A stretch of DNA of 33,799 bases from Nitrospinota bacterium (GTDB taxonomy: Bacteria; Nitrospinota_A; JADGAW01): the NCBI GenBank assembly GCA_015231815.1, contig JADGAW010000003.1:1-33799 (forward strand), read 5' to 3'. Positions 1 to 8,478 of the stretch are shown here, one piece after another (the stretch's first letter is position 1; each line of letters opens with the position of its first letter). A program made the position numbers and the translations under genes. The notes below the pieces were generated by a model, which was not told the DNA's origin, made no database searches, and worked only from the letters and a program-made list of their open reading frames with translations.

Positions 1-93
1 AAGTTTTTTTTAACTTTTTTTTCACTTATTGCCTTAATTGTTTTTAATGCAATACCGTAATAAAAAGAATTAAATGTTAAACCGTTTCAATTA

Positions 94-708
94 ATGGTTC
101 CTGTTTTTGCAAAAAAAAACTGTGAATATAAATTTATGCAGAATATGAATCGAAGAGCTCACCGTAATGAAAAGGGGTTTTCCCTACTGGAAATAATGAT
201 TGTTCTTTTCATTATTGGTTTGACAGGGATTCTAGTTCCCATTCTTTTTACGGGGGCATTATCAAACATTTCCCTCAATACAGCCACAAAAGAGGTTGCT
301 TCTGCAATAAGGTTAGCCCAAACTCAATCAATTGCGAGAAAAGAAACGTATATCGTTAATATCAATCAAGAAAAAAACGAATATTGGTTAAGCAGTGAAA
401 AAAAAAGTTCAACTATTTTTAACGCAGAAAAAAATTTTTTGTCGGAAAAAGAGGATAGTGACAATCAAGAGGAAGAAGTTACGGTCTCTTCAAATGATGC
501 ATTTTTAAATAAGAAAAAATCAATACCAAAAGAGATAAAAATAAACTCCGGTTCAGAAGAAGAAAAGTATAAAATTTACCTTTACCCTAATGGAAGTTCT
601 TCCGGAGGAGACTTAATTTTTACCTCGGATGAGAGCGAGAAAAAATTTGAGCTTCTCATAAATCAAATTAATGGCAAAACCATAGTAAAAGAAGTCGTAA
701 ACGATTAA
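94..708 (+). CDS. GspH/FimT-like type II secretion or type IV pilus pseudopilin
   Basis: The protein has a class III (prepilin) signal: a basic leader ending in NEKG, then FSLLEIMIVLFIIG, with the expected Phe at +1 and Glu at +5 of the mature chain, followed by a hydrophobic helix. This is the hallmark of pseudopilins cleaved by prepilin peptidase and built into a type II secretion pseudopilus or a type IV pilus. The segment after the helix (NTATKEVASAIRLAQTQSIA) resembles the GspH/FimT group. The central region is unusually acidic and low in complexity (about residues 115-130). The start is uncertain: ATG 94, 136 and 145 are all in frame and none has a good ribosome binding site; 145 would give a more typical 11-residue leader. 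No other secretion or pilus gene is adjacent, so it is an orphan here or the end of a cluster lying to the left. Confidence 0.8.
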   Translation: MVPVFAKKNCEYKFMQNMNRRAHRNEKGFSLLEIMIVLFIIGLTGILVPILFTGALSNISLNTATKEVASAIRLAQTQSIARKETYIVNINQEKNEYWLSSEKKSSTIFNAEKNFLSEKEDSDNQEEEVTVSSNDAFLNKKKSIPKEIKINSGSEEEKYKIYLYPNGSSSGGDLIFTSDESEKKFELLINQINGKTIVKEVVND

Positions 709-819
709 TTGATTTCTTTTTACCTTAATAATGAATATAATAAAAAACTTTAAAAGTACAGGCACGTTTAATTAATTTTTTACTTTGCGTGTTAATACCA
801 AAAACCTCTGGAGGAAATC

Positions 820-1338
820 ATGGGAGAAGCGGAAAAAACTGAAGTGGTAAAGGAAAAAAAGACGAATAATCTTACTGACCTTGCCGGCAAGTATCTCACC
901 TTTAAGCTTGCTCAAGAAGAATATGGACTTGAGATTTTAACGGTAAGAGAAATTATGGGGATGATGGAAATTACTATGGTTCCTCAAACTCCTGATTACC
1001 TTAAAGGAGTAATTAACCTGAGGGGAAAAGTTATTCCTGTTATTGACCTCCGCTCCAAATTTGGTATGGAAGAAAGTGAATATACAAAAGAGACCTGTAT
1101 TATTGTTGTTGATGTTCAAAATATCCTTATGGGCATAATTGTCGATACTGTCTCTGAAGTTATCGATGTAAATGGCGCAGAAATAGAACCACCGCCTAAA
1201 TTCAGTACAAGTATTAGAACTGATTTCATCATGGGAATTGGAAAAACAAAAGGGAATATTGTTATTCTCCTTGATATTGACAAGGTTCTTTCCGTAGAAG
1301 AATTTGAAGCACTTGACTCTTTAGCAGAAACAGAATAA
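820..1338 (+). CDS. cheW: Chemotaxis coupling protein CheW
   Basis: This is a 172-residue protein with a single CheW domain at about residues 22-165. Typical motifs are the early FKLAQEEYGLEIL strand, the VPQTPDYLKGVINLRGKVIPV block and a late GIGKTKGNIVILLDID segment. CheW is a cytoplasmic scaffold that links chemoreceptors to the CheA kinase. The ATG follows a clear ribosome binding site (TGGAGG, about 6 bases upstream). The gene ends 16 bases before a chemoreceptor gene on the same strand with its own strong ribosome binding site, so the two are very probably one transcript ended by the terminator at 3524-3562. The N-terminal 20 residues are a charged lysine/glutamate-rich extension. No cheA is in the window. 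Confidence 0.95.
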   Translation: MGEAEKTEVVKEKKTNNLTDLAGKYLTFKLAQEEYGLEILTVREIMGMMEITMVPQTPDYLKGVINLRGKVIPVIDLRSKFGMEESEYTKETCIIVVDVQNILMGIIVDTVSEVIDVNGAEIEPPPKFSTSIRTDFIMGIGKTKGNIVILLDIDKVLSVEEFEALDSLAETE

Positions 1339-1354
1339 TTATTTAGGAGGCAGA

Positions 1355-3508
1355 ATGAACTTTCTTAGGTTTGATTTTAAAAAGAAACTAATTACGGTAT
1401 TTATCTTAATTGGTTTTGTTACAACCTTGTCGGTGAGCTTTATCAGCTATTTTAATGGGAGAAGTGCTCTTGTCTCTGAGACTGAAAACAAGTTAAAGTC
1501 AATCAGAGATGCAAAAAAGATGTGGATAGAGCAATACCTGAAAAGTCTTGAGGATGATATTGTGACTCTGGCAAAAGACAGAACGCTCGTGGATTTTCTT
1601 GAAACAATGGAAGAAGCAGAAGGAAAAGACACTGGTGGTGGAACGATGGATGAATTCTTAAAGAAAATCAGGGAGTCTTATATTTATAAAAACCCCAATG
1701 CAATAGGGAAAAGATTAAATCTTACTGATGCAAATGACGGGTTGGCATACACGGAAATTCATAAAAAATATCATGAATTTTTCAAATCATATGTTCATCT
1801 AAAAGGGTACTATGATGTTTTTGTTGTAGATCCCGATAGTGCAATAATGTACAGCGTTAATAAAAATGATGATTTCGGTACAAAACTCTCAGGCGGAAAA
1901 TACAGCAATGAAGGGATTGGCAAGGTATGGAAGGAGTTAAATAAATCAACGACACCCGGTGAAATTGCGATCGCTGATTTTTCCCCATACTCCCCCTCCG
2001 GGGGTGTTCCTGCGGCGTTTGTAGCAACACCAATTGTTCATGAGGGAGAACATATCGGTGTATTGGTTTTTCAGATGCCAGTGGGAAATATAAATAAAAT
2101 CATGCGGCAAAACTCAGGAATGGGGGAAACTGGGGAAAGCTTTCTCATTGGGGAAGATCTTTTTATGAGATCAGACTCCAGATTCCTAAAAGAGGGCATG
2201 TCCTCTATTTTGAAGCAAAAGGTTGATACTAACACAGCACGGGAAGCCATTGCAGGAAAGACCGGTGTTGAGGTAATAACAGACTACCAGGGCATAAATG
2301 CATATAGTGCTTATGCACCATTGGACATTAAAGGTGTTAAATGGGGAATAATTGTCGAGATTGATGAAGAGGAAGTCCTCAGTCCGGTTACTAGTATGCT
2401 TACAACCATAATGATTGTGGCAGCTGTCATTCTTGGCTTGATAGCTGTTTTAGGTTGGTATCTTGGAAACTCGATTGCTGGTCCTATTCAAACAATTATT
2501 GAAAAATTGGGGAACAGTTCAGAGGAAATAGCAATTGCTTCAGGACAAATCTCAAGCGCAAGTCAGCAGGTTGCCGAAGGGACAACTGAACAGGCTTCTG
2601 CAATTGAAGAAACATCTGCGTCTCTTGAAGAAATGTCGAGCATGACAAAACAAACCTCAGAAAATGCAGGAAATGCTAATGAACTGGCAAATTCAGCAAA
2701 TGAAAGTGCAGCTGAAGGTACGAAAAATATTGAGGAAATGACTGGTGCAATGGATGCAATTAATGAAAGTAGCGAAAAAATCTCCAACATCATTAAAGTT
2801 ATTGATGAAATTGCTTTCCAGACGAACCTTCTTGCCCTTAACGCTGCTGTTGAAGCTGCCAGAGCAGGTGAACATGGTAAAGGTTTTGCCGTTGTTGCTG
2901 AGGAGGTAAGAAATCTTGCACAAAGAAGTGCTACAGCAGCAAAGGAAATTACCGGCTTGATTGAAGAAAATGTTAATAGAGCGCAGGGAGGAACTGCACT
3001 TGCTAAGAGAACAGCTGATGGGTTTAAAGATATTGTTGAAAATGTAGAGAAAGTGGCAGAACTAATTTCCCTTGTTGCTACTGCATCTAATGAACAATCA
3101 GATGGAATTAGTCAAGTGAACTCAGCTGTTTCACAAATGGATCAGGTTACTCAAAGAAATGCATCCAACTCAGAAGAAACGGCAGCATCCAGTGAAGAGT
3201 TGGCATCACAGGCAGAATCGTTAAAGCAAATTGTTGCTGAACTCAGTGCTATTATTGGTTTAAGTGATGGTCATGCGCACACTTCAACTGCACACAAAAA
3301 GAACCTTTTGTCTCCATCTAAGAGTCAACATAAAGCATCTCCAATGCCTTCCAGACCACCAAAGCAAAAGACCAATAGTTTTCACCCTTCAATGTTTAAA
3401 AAGGCAACTGTTAATACAGCACCAAAAAAGAATTCAGCACCACCTCCACCAAAAGTTACCAATGCAGATGATATCATCCCTATGGATGATGATTTTAAAG
3501 ATTTTTAA
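1355..3508 (+). CDS. Methyl-accepting chemotaxis protein with periplasmic sensor and C-terminal tether
   Basis: The 717-residue chemoreceptor has TM1 at about residues 11-32, a periplasmic Cache-like sensor of about 310 residues, and TM2 at about 347-371. A cytoplasmic coiled coil carries the invariant signalling tip (FQTNLLALNAAVEAARAG, about residue 488 onward) that contacts CheA and CheW. Only about 15 residues separate TM2 from the signalling helices, so a full HAMP domain is missing; short versions of this kind occur in other deltaproteobacterial-type receptors. After about residue 635 comes a flexible, basic and proline-rich linker ending in DFKDF. This fits the pentapeptide pattern x-aromatic-x-x-aromatic used elsewhere to tether CheR or CheB. 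The ribosome binding site AGGAGG lies 5 bases before the ATG. The gene is co-oriented with cheW. The ligand cannot be read from the sequence. Confidence 0.95.
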   Translation: MNFLRFDFKKKLITVFILIGFVTTLSVSFISYFNGRSALVSETENKLKSIRDAKKMWIEQYLKSLEDDIVTLAKDRTLVDFLETMEEAEGKDTGGGTMDEFLKKIRESYIYKNPNAIGKRLNLTDANDGLAYTEIHKKYHEFFKSYVHLKGYYDVFVVDPDSAIMYSVNKNDDFGTKLSGGKYSNEGIGKVWKELNKSTTPGEIAIADFSPYSPSGGVPAAFVATPIVHEGEHIGVLVFQMPVGNINKIMRQNSGMGETGESFLIGEDLFMRSDSRFLKEGMSSILKQKVDTNTAREAIAGKTGVEVITDYQGINAYSAYAPLDIKGVKWGIIVEIDEEEVLSPVTSMLTTIMIVAAVILGLIAVLGWYLGNSIAGPIQTIIEKLGNSSEEIAIASGQISSASQQVAEGTTEQASAIEETSASLEEMSSMTKQTSENAGNANELANSANESAAEGTKNIEEMTGAMDAINESSEKISNIIKVIDEIAFQTNLLALNAAVEAARAGEHGKGFAVVAEEVRNLAQRSATAAKEITGLIEENVNRAQGGTALAKRTADGFKDIVENVEKVAELISLVATASNEQSDGISQVNSAVSQMDQVTQRNASNSEETAASSEELASQAESLKQIVAELSAIIGLSDGHAHTSTAHKKNLLSPSKSQHKASPMPSRPPKQKTNSFHPSMFKKATVNTAPKKNSAPPPPKVTNADDIIPMDDDFKDF

Positions 3509-3523
3509 TAAGCAAAAGCTCAT

Positions 3524-3562
3524 AAAGCCAGCGATTACCAATCATGTAATTGCTGGCTTTTT
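3524..3562 (+). terminator. Intrinsic terminator of the cheW-MCP operon
   Basis: A 15-bp stem (AAAGCCAGCGATTAC paired with GTAATTGCTGGCTTT, one G-U pair) has a 7-base loop and runs into a T tract. It begins 15 bases after the MCP stop codon. The opposite strand has a weaker U tract, so it may also help end the convergent ComFB-like transcript. Confidence 0.92.
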
Positions 3563-3633
3563 ACATTTTGAAAATTATTTAATTGTTGAACTCAGAAGGG
3601 AATTGTGGAGGGGAAGTTCAATTGTGAAAAAAA

Positions 3634-3945
3634 CTATTTCTTATATGGCTTTACATTGTAGTCATGATGGGGGTTACCGCTAATTTGCTCAATTGCTTGA
3701 ATGATTTTCCTTTCAGCGTTATGGTAATCCAGCATCCGGTCATAAAAATGTTCGCTAAAATCGTCCTGCACATATTTGGCCGGAATTCTATTTAATGCTA
3801 AAGCGTACATATCCTCAAGGCAAACACCACACCTACAAACTCTTGGGTGTTCTTCAAGATATTTTTTCATAACCTTTATTACCAGCATTTCGCTGAGGTT
3901 AAAAATGTTATCTAATTCGTAATCAAATATTTCCCTAATATACAT
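3634..3945 (-). CDS. ComFB-like (late competence development) family protein
   Basis: The 103-residue protein resembles the ComFB family: an N-terminal helix of the NLSEMLVIKVMKKYL type, a cysteine cluster CRCGVCLEDM at about residues 37-46, then ALALNRIPAKYV, the typical LN-x-LPP-x-YV-like segment. Family members are small cytoplasmic proteins found beside competence, chemotaxis or cyclic-dinucleotide genes. Cyanobacterial homologues have been linked to second-messenger binding, but the function here is not established. The Cys spacing C-x-C-x-x-C could bind a metal. The gene converges on the MCP operon and stands alone on its strand. The ATG has no strong ribosome binding site. Confidence 0.75.
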   Translation of the reverse strand: MYIREIFDYELDNIFNLSEMLVIKVMKKYLEEHPRVCRCGVCLEDMYALALNRIPAKYVQDDFSEHFYDRMLDYHNAERKIIQAIEQISGNPHHDYNVKPYKK

Positions 3946-3963
3946 GTATTCATTGTTAAGTTG

Positions 3964-3975
3964 GTATAGCTATAC
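3964..3975. promoter_or_regulatory. Palindrome upstream of the ComFB-like gene
   Basis: A perfect 12-bp palindrome, GTATAGCTATAC, lies about 19 bases before the ATG of the ComFB-like gene, in a 289-base gap that otherwise shows no gene. It overlaps the likely promoter region and could be an operator. It is AT-rich and short, so chance is possible. Confidence 0.2.
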
Positions 3976-4234
3976 AATAATAGTGTTTATATTATCAAAA
4001 AGGTAGTTGTTTTTACAGCTTAGAGTCCTAATTTTTATAACCAGAGGTGACGGTAACTATATTGGAGAAAGAATTAACAAAAGGGTAATCATGAAGTTCG
4101 TATTACATGTTAAATGACATATGCATTATTTATACGTATTTTTAGACATTGTACTGACAAAAAACCTTCAAAGATGCCTAATGAGCAAGATAGCTTAAAA
4201 TATAACTTTTTGTTTACCCCCATAGATATTCTTA

Positions 4235-4966
4235 ATGAAAAAGCTACAGGTTGCTGCAATTATTCCTGCCCGATATCAATCCACACGTTTTGAGGGCAAA
4301 CCCTTAGCCTTAATTAAAGGAAAACCAATGATACAAAGGGTTTATGAGCAGGTAAAGAAATGCACTTTACTTGATTCTGTGATAATAGCAACTGATGATG
4401 AAAGGATTCAAGACGTATGTAACAGTTTTAATGCTCAGGTTGTTATGACTTCCTCAGAACATTCTTCTGGAACAGATAGAATTGCTGAAGTAGCTTTGGG
4501 AATTACATCTGATATTGTAATTAACATTCAGGGAGACGAACCGCTTATTGCACCGTCAACTATTGAAGGGGTTATAAAACCCTTTTTTAAGAAGGAAAAT
4601 ATTGCTATGACCACTTCATCCACATTGTTGACGGATAGTGAAGAAATAGAAAATAGTAACTGTGTCAAAGTTGTTACGGATAAAAAAGGTTTTGCTCTTT
4701 ATTTTAGTAGAAGTGCCATACCTTTTGACAGAGAGGGTAATTCTCAAGATAAAAACTGTTACCTGCATCTGGGAATTTATGGTTATACAAAAGAAATATT
4801 AATGAAATTAAGTAAAATGAAACCTACTCCTCTTGAAAACCTTGAAAAACTTGAGCAATTAAGGGCATTAGAAAATGGAATTAAAATTTATGTCGCAAAA
4901 ACCCCCTACAGATCAATAGGAGTTGATGTGCCGGAAGATATAACGAAAGTAGAGAAATTACTATGA
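4235..4966 (+). CDS. kdsB: 3-deoxy-manno-octulosonate cytidylyltransferase (CMP-Kdo synthetase)
   Basis: KdsB activates Kdo with CTP to give CMP-Kdo, the donor used to add Kdo to lipid A in the cytoplasm. The 243-residue length is typical. Visible motifs are the nucleotide-binding IIPARYQSTRFEGKPL (residues 9-24), GTDR (79-82), QGDEP (99-103) and, late in the chain, LENLEKLEQLRALENG. The enzyme implies an LPS-containing Gram-negative envelope. Its stop overlaps the start of the next gene by ATGA, so translation of the two is probably coupled. No ribosome binding site is obvious before the ATG. No other Kdo gene is in the window. Confidence 0.97.
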   Translation: MKKLQVAAIIPARYQSTRFEGKPLALIKGKPMIQRVYEQVKKCTLLDSVIIATDDERIQDVCNSFNAQVVMTSSEHSSGTDRIAEVALGITSDIVINIQGDEPLIAPSTIEGVIKPFFKKENIAMTTSSTLLTDSEEIENSNCVKVVTDKKGFALYFSRSAIPFDREGNSQDKNCYLHLGIYGYTKEILMKLSKMKPTPLENLEKLEQLRALENGIKIYVAKTPYRSIGVDVPEDITKVEKLL

Positions 4967-5727
4967 AAAAAGATGAAGCACAGGAAGATGATGGAGTAAG
5001 AATTAATAAGTACCTTTCATCTCTCGGAATTGCAGCGAGAAGAAAAATTGATGAAATGATTTTAGAGGGCAGGGTTTTAGTAAATGGAAAACTGTTAAAA
5101 AAACCGGGTATAAAGATTGATATAAAAAAAGATTCCATTAAGATTGATAACAAAATAGTAACCCCAAAAGAAACAAATTTAATTTATATTCTTTTAAATA
5201 AACCAAAAGGAACAATTACTTCCACCAGTGACGATAAGAAACGTCCAACTATCTTTAGCTGTCTTCCCGAGTTTCATGAGAGGATATATCCCGTAGGAAG
5301 GCTGGATTTTGCCTCTGAGGGGGCACTCTTATTAACCAATGACGGGGAATTAGCCTACAAGCTCACTCACCCAAAATTTTTAGTTACAAAAATTTATACG
5401 GTAAAGGTAAGTGGTATTCCTGACCAAGGGGATTTAAAGCTCATTAGGAAAAAGCTTCTTGAATCAACGCAAAAGCATAAAGTGGATCCTAAATTTCAAC
5501 AAAACTGTAAAATCGTTGAAAAAAGTGGCAACAATGCATGGATGGAATTTAATATCTATGAGGGAAAGAATAGGGAGATAAGGAATTTGTGCGAAATGGT
5601 GTATCATCCTGTTTTAAAATTAAAAAGAACTAAGTTTGCATTCCTGACCTTAAAGGATTTACCCATAGGCGAATTTAGGTTTTTAAAAGATAAAGAAATT
5701 AAAATGCTAAGGAATATTACAAAATGA
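4963..5727 (+). CDS. rluB: RsuA/RluB-family pseudouridine synthase
   Basis: An N-terminal S4 RNA-binding domain (about residues 11-58, RINKYLSSLGIAARRKIDEM) is followed by the pseudouridine synthase fold with LLNKPKGTITS and the catalytic GRLD motif (Asp115) in GRLDFASEGALLLTNDG. RluB-type enzymes isomerise a uridine in the peptidyl-transferase region of 23S rRNA; RsuA and RluE/F relatives act elsewhere, so the exact target is inferred. The usual T-S-G after GRLD is replaced by A-S-E-G. The C-terminal NREIRNLCEM block is present. Start and stop both overlap neighbours by the four bases ATGA, giving a tightly coupled three-gene operon with kdsB and a lipoprotein gene. Confidence 0.9.
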   Translation: MKKDEAQEDDGVRINKYLSSLGIAARRKIDEMILEGRVLVNGKLLKKPGIKIDIKKDSIKIDNKIVTPKETNLIYILLNKPKGTITSTSDDKKRPTIFSCLPEFHERIYPVGRLDFASEGALLLTNDGELAYKLTHPKFLVTKIYTVKVSGIPDQGDLKLIRKKLLESTQKHKVDPKFQQNCKIVEKSGNNAWMEFNIYEGKNREIRNLCEMVYHPVLKLKRTKFAFLTLKDLPIGEFRFLKDKEIKMLRNITK

Positions 5728-6824
5728 AACAGTTGTTAAAAGGAATTATTTCTATATTGATTCCCCTCTTCATTCTTTCATCCTGTGCGCAGGTAGGAAA
5801 GCCAATTTTTGCACTTAATAGTGATATTCAACATATTCAAAATGGGCATATGCTTTTGGAAAAGAAAAACTATGCTCTCGCCAAAAGTGAATTTGAAAAA
5901 GCATCAACCATAAATAAATATTCCTTTCAGCCATACATGGGTCTTGCTGTTGTTTACCTCAGACAAAATAAATTAAATGAAGCTTATGATGAATTAAAAA
6001 AGGCTTTGAAAGCTGCCAGAACCAACAAAGAAAAGATTAAGGTAAAGTCGGGGTTTATTCAATATTATTCAAGTCATGAATTTATTAAGCGACACCATGG
6101 TAAAAATGCATGGTTTGTGATGTCTGAAGAAACCTTTATGGATGTAGAAAAAATAGGAAAAAGCAATGAGGTTTATTACTATATGGCTAGAGCATATTGT
6201 ATGGATTTTAAGTTTGATAAAGCAAGAAAACTTTTAAAACGAATTCAAAAGACACAAAATCCCTTTACTCTTTTGGCAAGTGAAGAACTAAAAAAGATAG
6301 ACATAGTAGAAAAACTTTCGAAAAAATATGAAAAAACGAAGGGAATTATTTTCTCTCCTGTTCTTACCAAAGAAATCTTAAGTTATATCCTTATTGATAT
6401 CTTTAACATTCAAGAAAAAATCAAAAGAAAAACCAACGTTAAATACACGTCAAAAGATACTATTAACTCTGAATATTTAGAAAGTATTTCTCAAATAATA
6501 AATTTAAACATAAAAGGGTTACTGCCTTATGAAGACAGAACCTTCAGGCCCAATAAAAGAGTGACAAGAGCTGATTTGGCGGTAGTTCTTTATGACATAT
6601 ATAAAAAAGGAACAGGAAAGAAATTTGCCGGGAAGTCAGAGGTTACTTACTCAGATATCGATAAGGGAAACTGGTTTGCTGACAGTGTTGCTTTTGTAAC
6701 CAACTACAGAATTATGAATGAAGAAGATTCATTAACCATGGAGTTCAGACCTTTTGATAATTTAACGGTACTTAATACGTTGAATATTCTTGATTATTTT
6801 TTTACCGATATTGTGATTCTTTAA
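5724..6824 (+). CDS. Lipoprotein with TPR-like repeats and C-terminal SLH-like domains
   Basis: The signal peptide ends in a lipobox (ILSSC, Cys21), so the protein should be a membrane-anchored lipoprotein facing the periplasm or surface. Residues 35-95 contain TPR-like helices (YALAKSEFEKA, PYMGLAVVYLRQNKLNEAYDELKKAL) and a weaker pair follows near 150-190. The C-terminal third has S-layer-homology-like units: LPYEDRTFRPNKRVTRADLA, then YSDIDKGNWFADSVAFVTNY and FRPFDNLT. SLH modules usually bind peptidoglycan-linked polymers. The function is unknown; an envelope assembly or tethering role is the simplest reading. It overlaps the upstream gene by ATGA, and its 3' end overlaps the convergent response regulator by 23 bases, an arrangement without room for a terminator. 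Confidence 0.85.
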   Translation: MKQLLKGIISILIPLFILSSCAQVGKPIFALNSDIQHIQNGHMLLEKKNYALAKSEFEKASTINKYSFQPYMGLAVVYLRQNKLNEAYDELKKALKAARTNKEKIKVKSGFIQYYSSHEFIKRHHGKNAWFVMSEETFMDVEKIGKSNEVYYYMARAYCMDFKFDKARKLLKRIQKTQNPFTLLASEELKKIDIVEKLSKKYEKTKGIIFSPVLTKEILSYILIDIFNIQEKIKRKTNVKYTSKDTINSEYLESISQIINLNIKGLLPYEDRTFRPNKRVTRADLAVVLYDIYKKGTGKKFAGKSEVTYSDIDKGNWFADSVAFVTNYRIMNEEDSLTMEFRPFDNLTVLNTLNILDYFFTDIVIL

Positions 6825-7548
6825 GATCTTTTGTACCGAGAGGTACATAGCGGTATCCCAAGCCCCTCTCACTCAAAATATATCGTGGCCTTTTGGGGAA
6901 TGGTTCTATTTTTCTTCTTACTTTACCTATATGAACATCAACTGATCGGTCATAGATTTCAAATGTTCTTCCCCTTACATGTTTTAAGATAGCTTCTCTG
7001 GTTAACGGTAAATTGGGATTTTGGTGAAAGAAAAGAATTATCTCAAACTCGGTATAGCTGCAGTCAATAATTTTATCATTTTTAGTTATTTGCCTTCTCT
7101 CAGTGTTAATAGTGCATAATCCAAAAGGAAAAACCATTTCTTTTGCTTCTGTTTCTTCTTTTATTTCCTTTATGAACAGAGATGCCCGCCTTAAAAGGGA
7201 TTGTATTGAGACGGTTAATTCCCGTAAGTTACATGGCTTGCAGAGATAGTAGTCTGCCCCCATTTCAAGGGCATATATTCTTTCCATATCAGAATCAACG
7301 GAATTAATAACTATCATTGGCAGCATTGCATCATATTCCCGAATTGCTTTACAAACATCGTATCCATCTATTGTTGGAAACATTACATCAAGAACAACCA
7401 ATGAGTAGGTTTCATTCTTTAGTCTTTTCTTAGCATTTAGCCCATCGTAGATAACGTCAACAATAAAATTATTATTTGTCAGATGATCTCTTAAAAGAGC
7501 AGCATATTTTTCGTCATCTTCAATGAGAAGTGCTTTATGTTTTTTCAT
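6802..7548 (-). CDS. OmpR/PhoB-type DNA-binding response regulator (orphan)
   Basis: The 248-residue protein has an N-terminal receiver domain with the acidic pair at 11-12, phospho-acceptor Asp54 in VVLDVMFP and Lys104 in CKPCN. A winged-helix trans_reg_C domain occupies about residues 140-238 (SYTEFEIILFFHQNP, then DRSVDVHIGKVRRKI and YILSERGLGYRY). It should bind promoter DNA when phosphorylated by a partner kinase. No kinase gene is adjacent, so it is an orphan. The ATG has a good ribosome binding site (AGGGGAA, about 6 bases upstream). It may be read through from the methyltransferase gene 75 bases upstream on the same strand. Its 3' end overlaps the convergent lipoprotein gene. Confidence 0.93.
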   Translation of the reverse strand: MKKHKALLIEDDEKYAALLRDHLTNNNFIVDVIYDGLNAKKRLKNETYSLVVLDVMFPTIDGYDVCKAIREYDAMLPMIVINSVDSDMERIYALEMGADYYLCKPCNLRELTVSIQSLLRRASLFIKEIKEETEAKEMVFPFGLCTINTERRQITKNDKIIDCSYTEFEIILFFHQNPNLPLTREAILKHVRGRTFEIYDRSVDVHIGKVRRKIEPFPKRPRYILSERGLGYRYVPLGTKDLKESQYR

Positions 7549-7623
7549 GTGGTTTCCCCTATGAATGTATTATGTAACAATAAGCTAACACTTAAATCCT
7601 TTAATATCATGGAATTATAGCAT

Positions 7624-8310
7624 TTATTTTTTAACTCCTATACCTAAACCATCCCCAAAAGGGTAGATTGATGCTGTCAGGTTTTTTTCATCTAAAAAAA
7701 GTTTGTTAAACTCTTTGAGTATGGTAACTTTATTTTCGAAAAGAGGATTATATTGAGCAGTTCTGCAAACATGACCCGAAAAATACAGATTATCAAAGAG
7801 AATTGTACCTCCCCGTTTTAAGAGGGGAACTGAAAGCTTAAGAAAGTCTTTGTAATGCTTTTTACGTGCATCGACAAAAATAAGATCAAATGAACTATTT
7901 TGGTATTCATGTAGATAATCAATTGCATTGCAAAACACAAACTGAACTTTTTTAAAAATATCATGTGTTTCCTTGAGGTCGTGGGCATCCATAATTGCGT
8001 TGTCACTAACATCTAAAGAGATAAGATCATCTCCTGTGAAATACTCCAAAAGGGCAAGTGTTGAATAACAGCCACCAGTACCAATTTCCAATATTCTCAT
8101 GGGGTTTTTTAACAAAACTAACTGGGATAGAAAACAAAAGACATCATCGGAAATAATTGGAATCGATTCTTTCAGAGCTTTTTTTTTCAGCAGGTTGGCA
8201 AGCTTTGAGTTTTCTGGTGCGTAATATGGGAGAGATTTATGGTATTCAAGGAGATTTTCTTTCAGGTAGTTTTTCGTGGAAAAGGCTGTTTGTGTTGAGA
8301 GTTTAACCAT
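7624..8310 (-). CDS. SAM-dependent O-methyltransferase, family 3 type
   Basis: The 228-residue protein resembles the caffeoyl-CoA/catechol O-methyltransferase family. It has the SAM-binding motif ILEIGTGGCYSTLALL, then FDLIFVDARKKHYKDF (the metal/substrate Asp region) and GGTILFDN with the conserved Asn. Bacterial members methylate hydroxyl groups on small aromatic molecules or act as tRNA hydroxyuridine methyltransferases (TrmR-like); the substrate cannot be fixed from sequence. The ribosome binding site before the ATG is weak. It is followed on the same strand by the orphan response regulator. Confidence 0.85.
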   Translation of the reverse strand: MVKLSTQTAFSTKNYLKENLLEYHKSLPYYAPENSKLANLLKKKALKESIPIISDDVFCFLSQLVLLKNPMRILEIGTGGCYSTLALLEYFTGDDLISLDVSDNAIMDAHDLKETHDIFKKVQFVFCNAIDYLHEYQNSSFDLIFVDARKKHYKDFLKLSVPLLKRGGTILFDNLYFSGHVCRTAQYNPLFENKVTILKEFNKLFLDEKNLTASIYPFGDGLGIGVKK

Positions 8311-8478
8311 GTATAAAGGGTATGAAAAAAGTAGTAATCAGGTTGTTCTATGGAGTCACTGTATTAGTAAGAAAACCTCCTCTAACAGGATGGTACACTG
8401 CAACAGTAGATTGAGGAAATACTAGAACCTTTTTACAACAGCTTTTTGTCTTATTTGGTTCTTAGTTACGAAGTTTTC

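Noticed and set aside
738..790. Possible sigma-28 promoter before cheW (TAAA followed by AT-rich sequence)
   Set aside because: Nothing resembling GCCGATAA is present at the correct spacing.
3264..3683. A 139-codon open frame on the plus strand
   Set aside because: It overlaps the 3' end of the MCP gene in another frame and runs through the terminator. It lacks family resemblance and a ribosome binding site.
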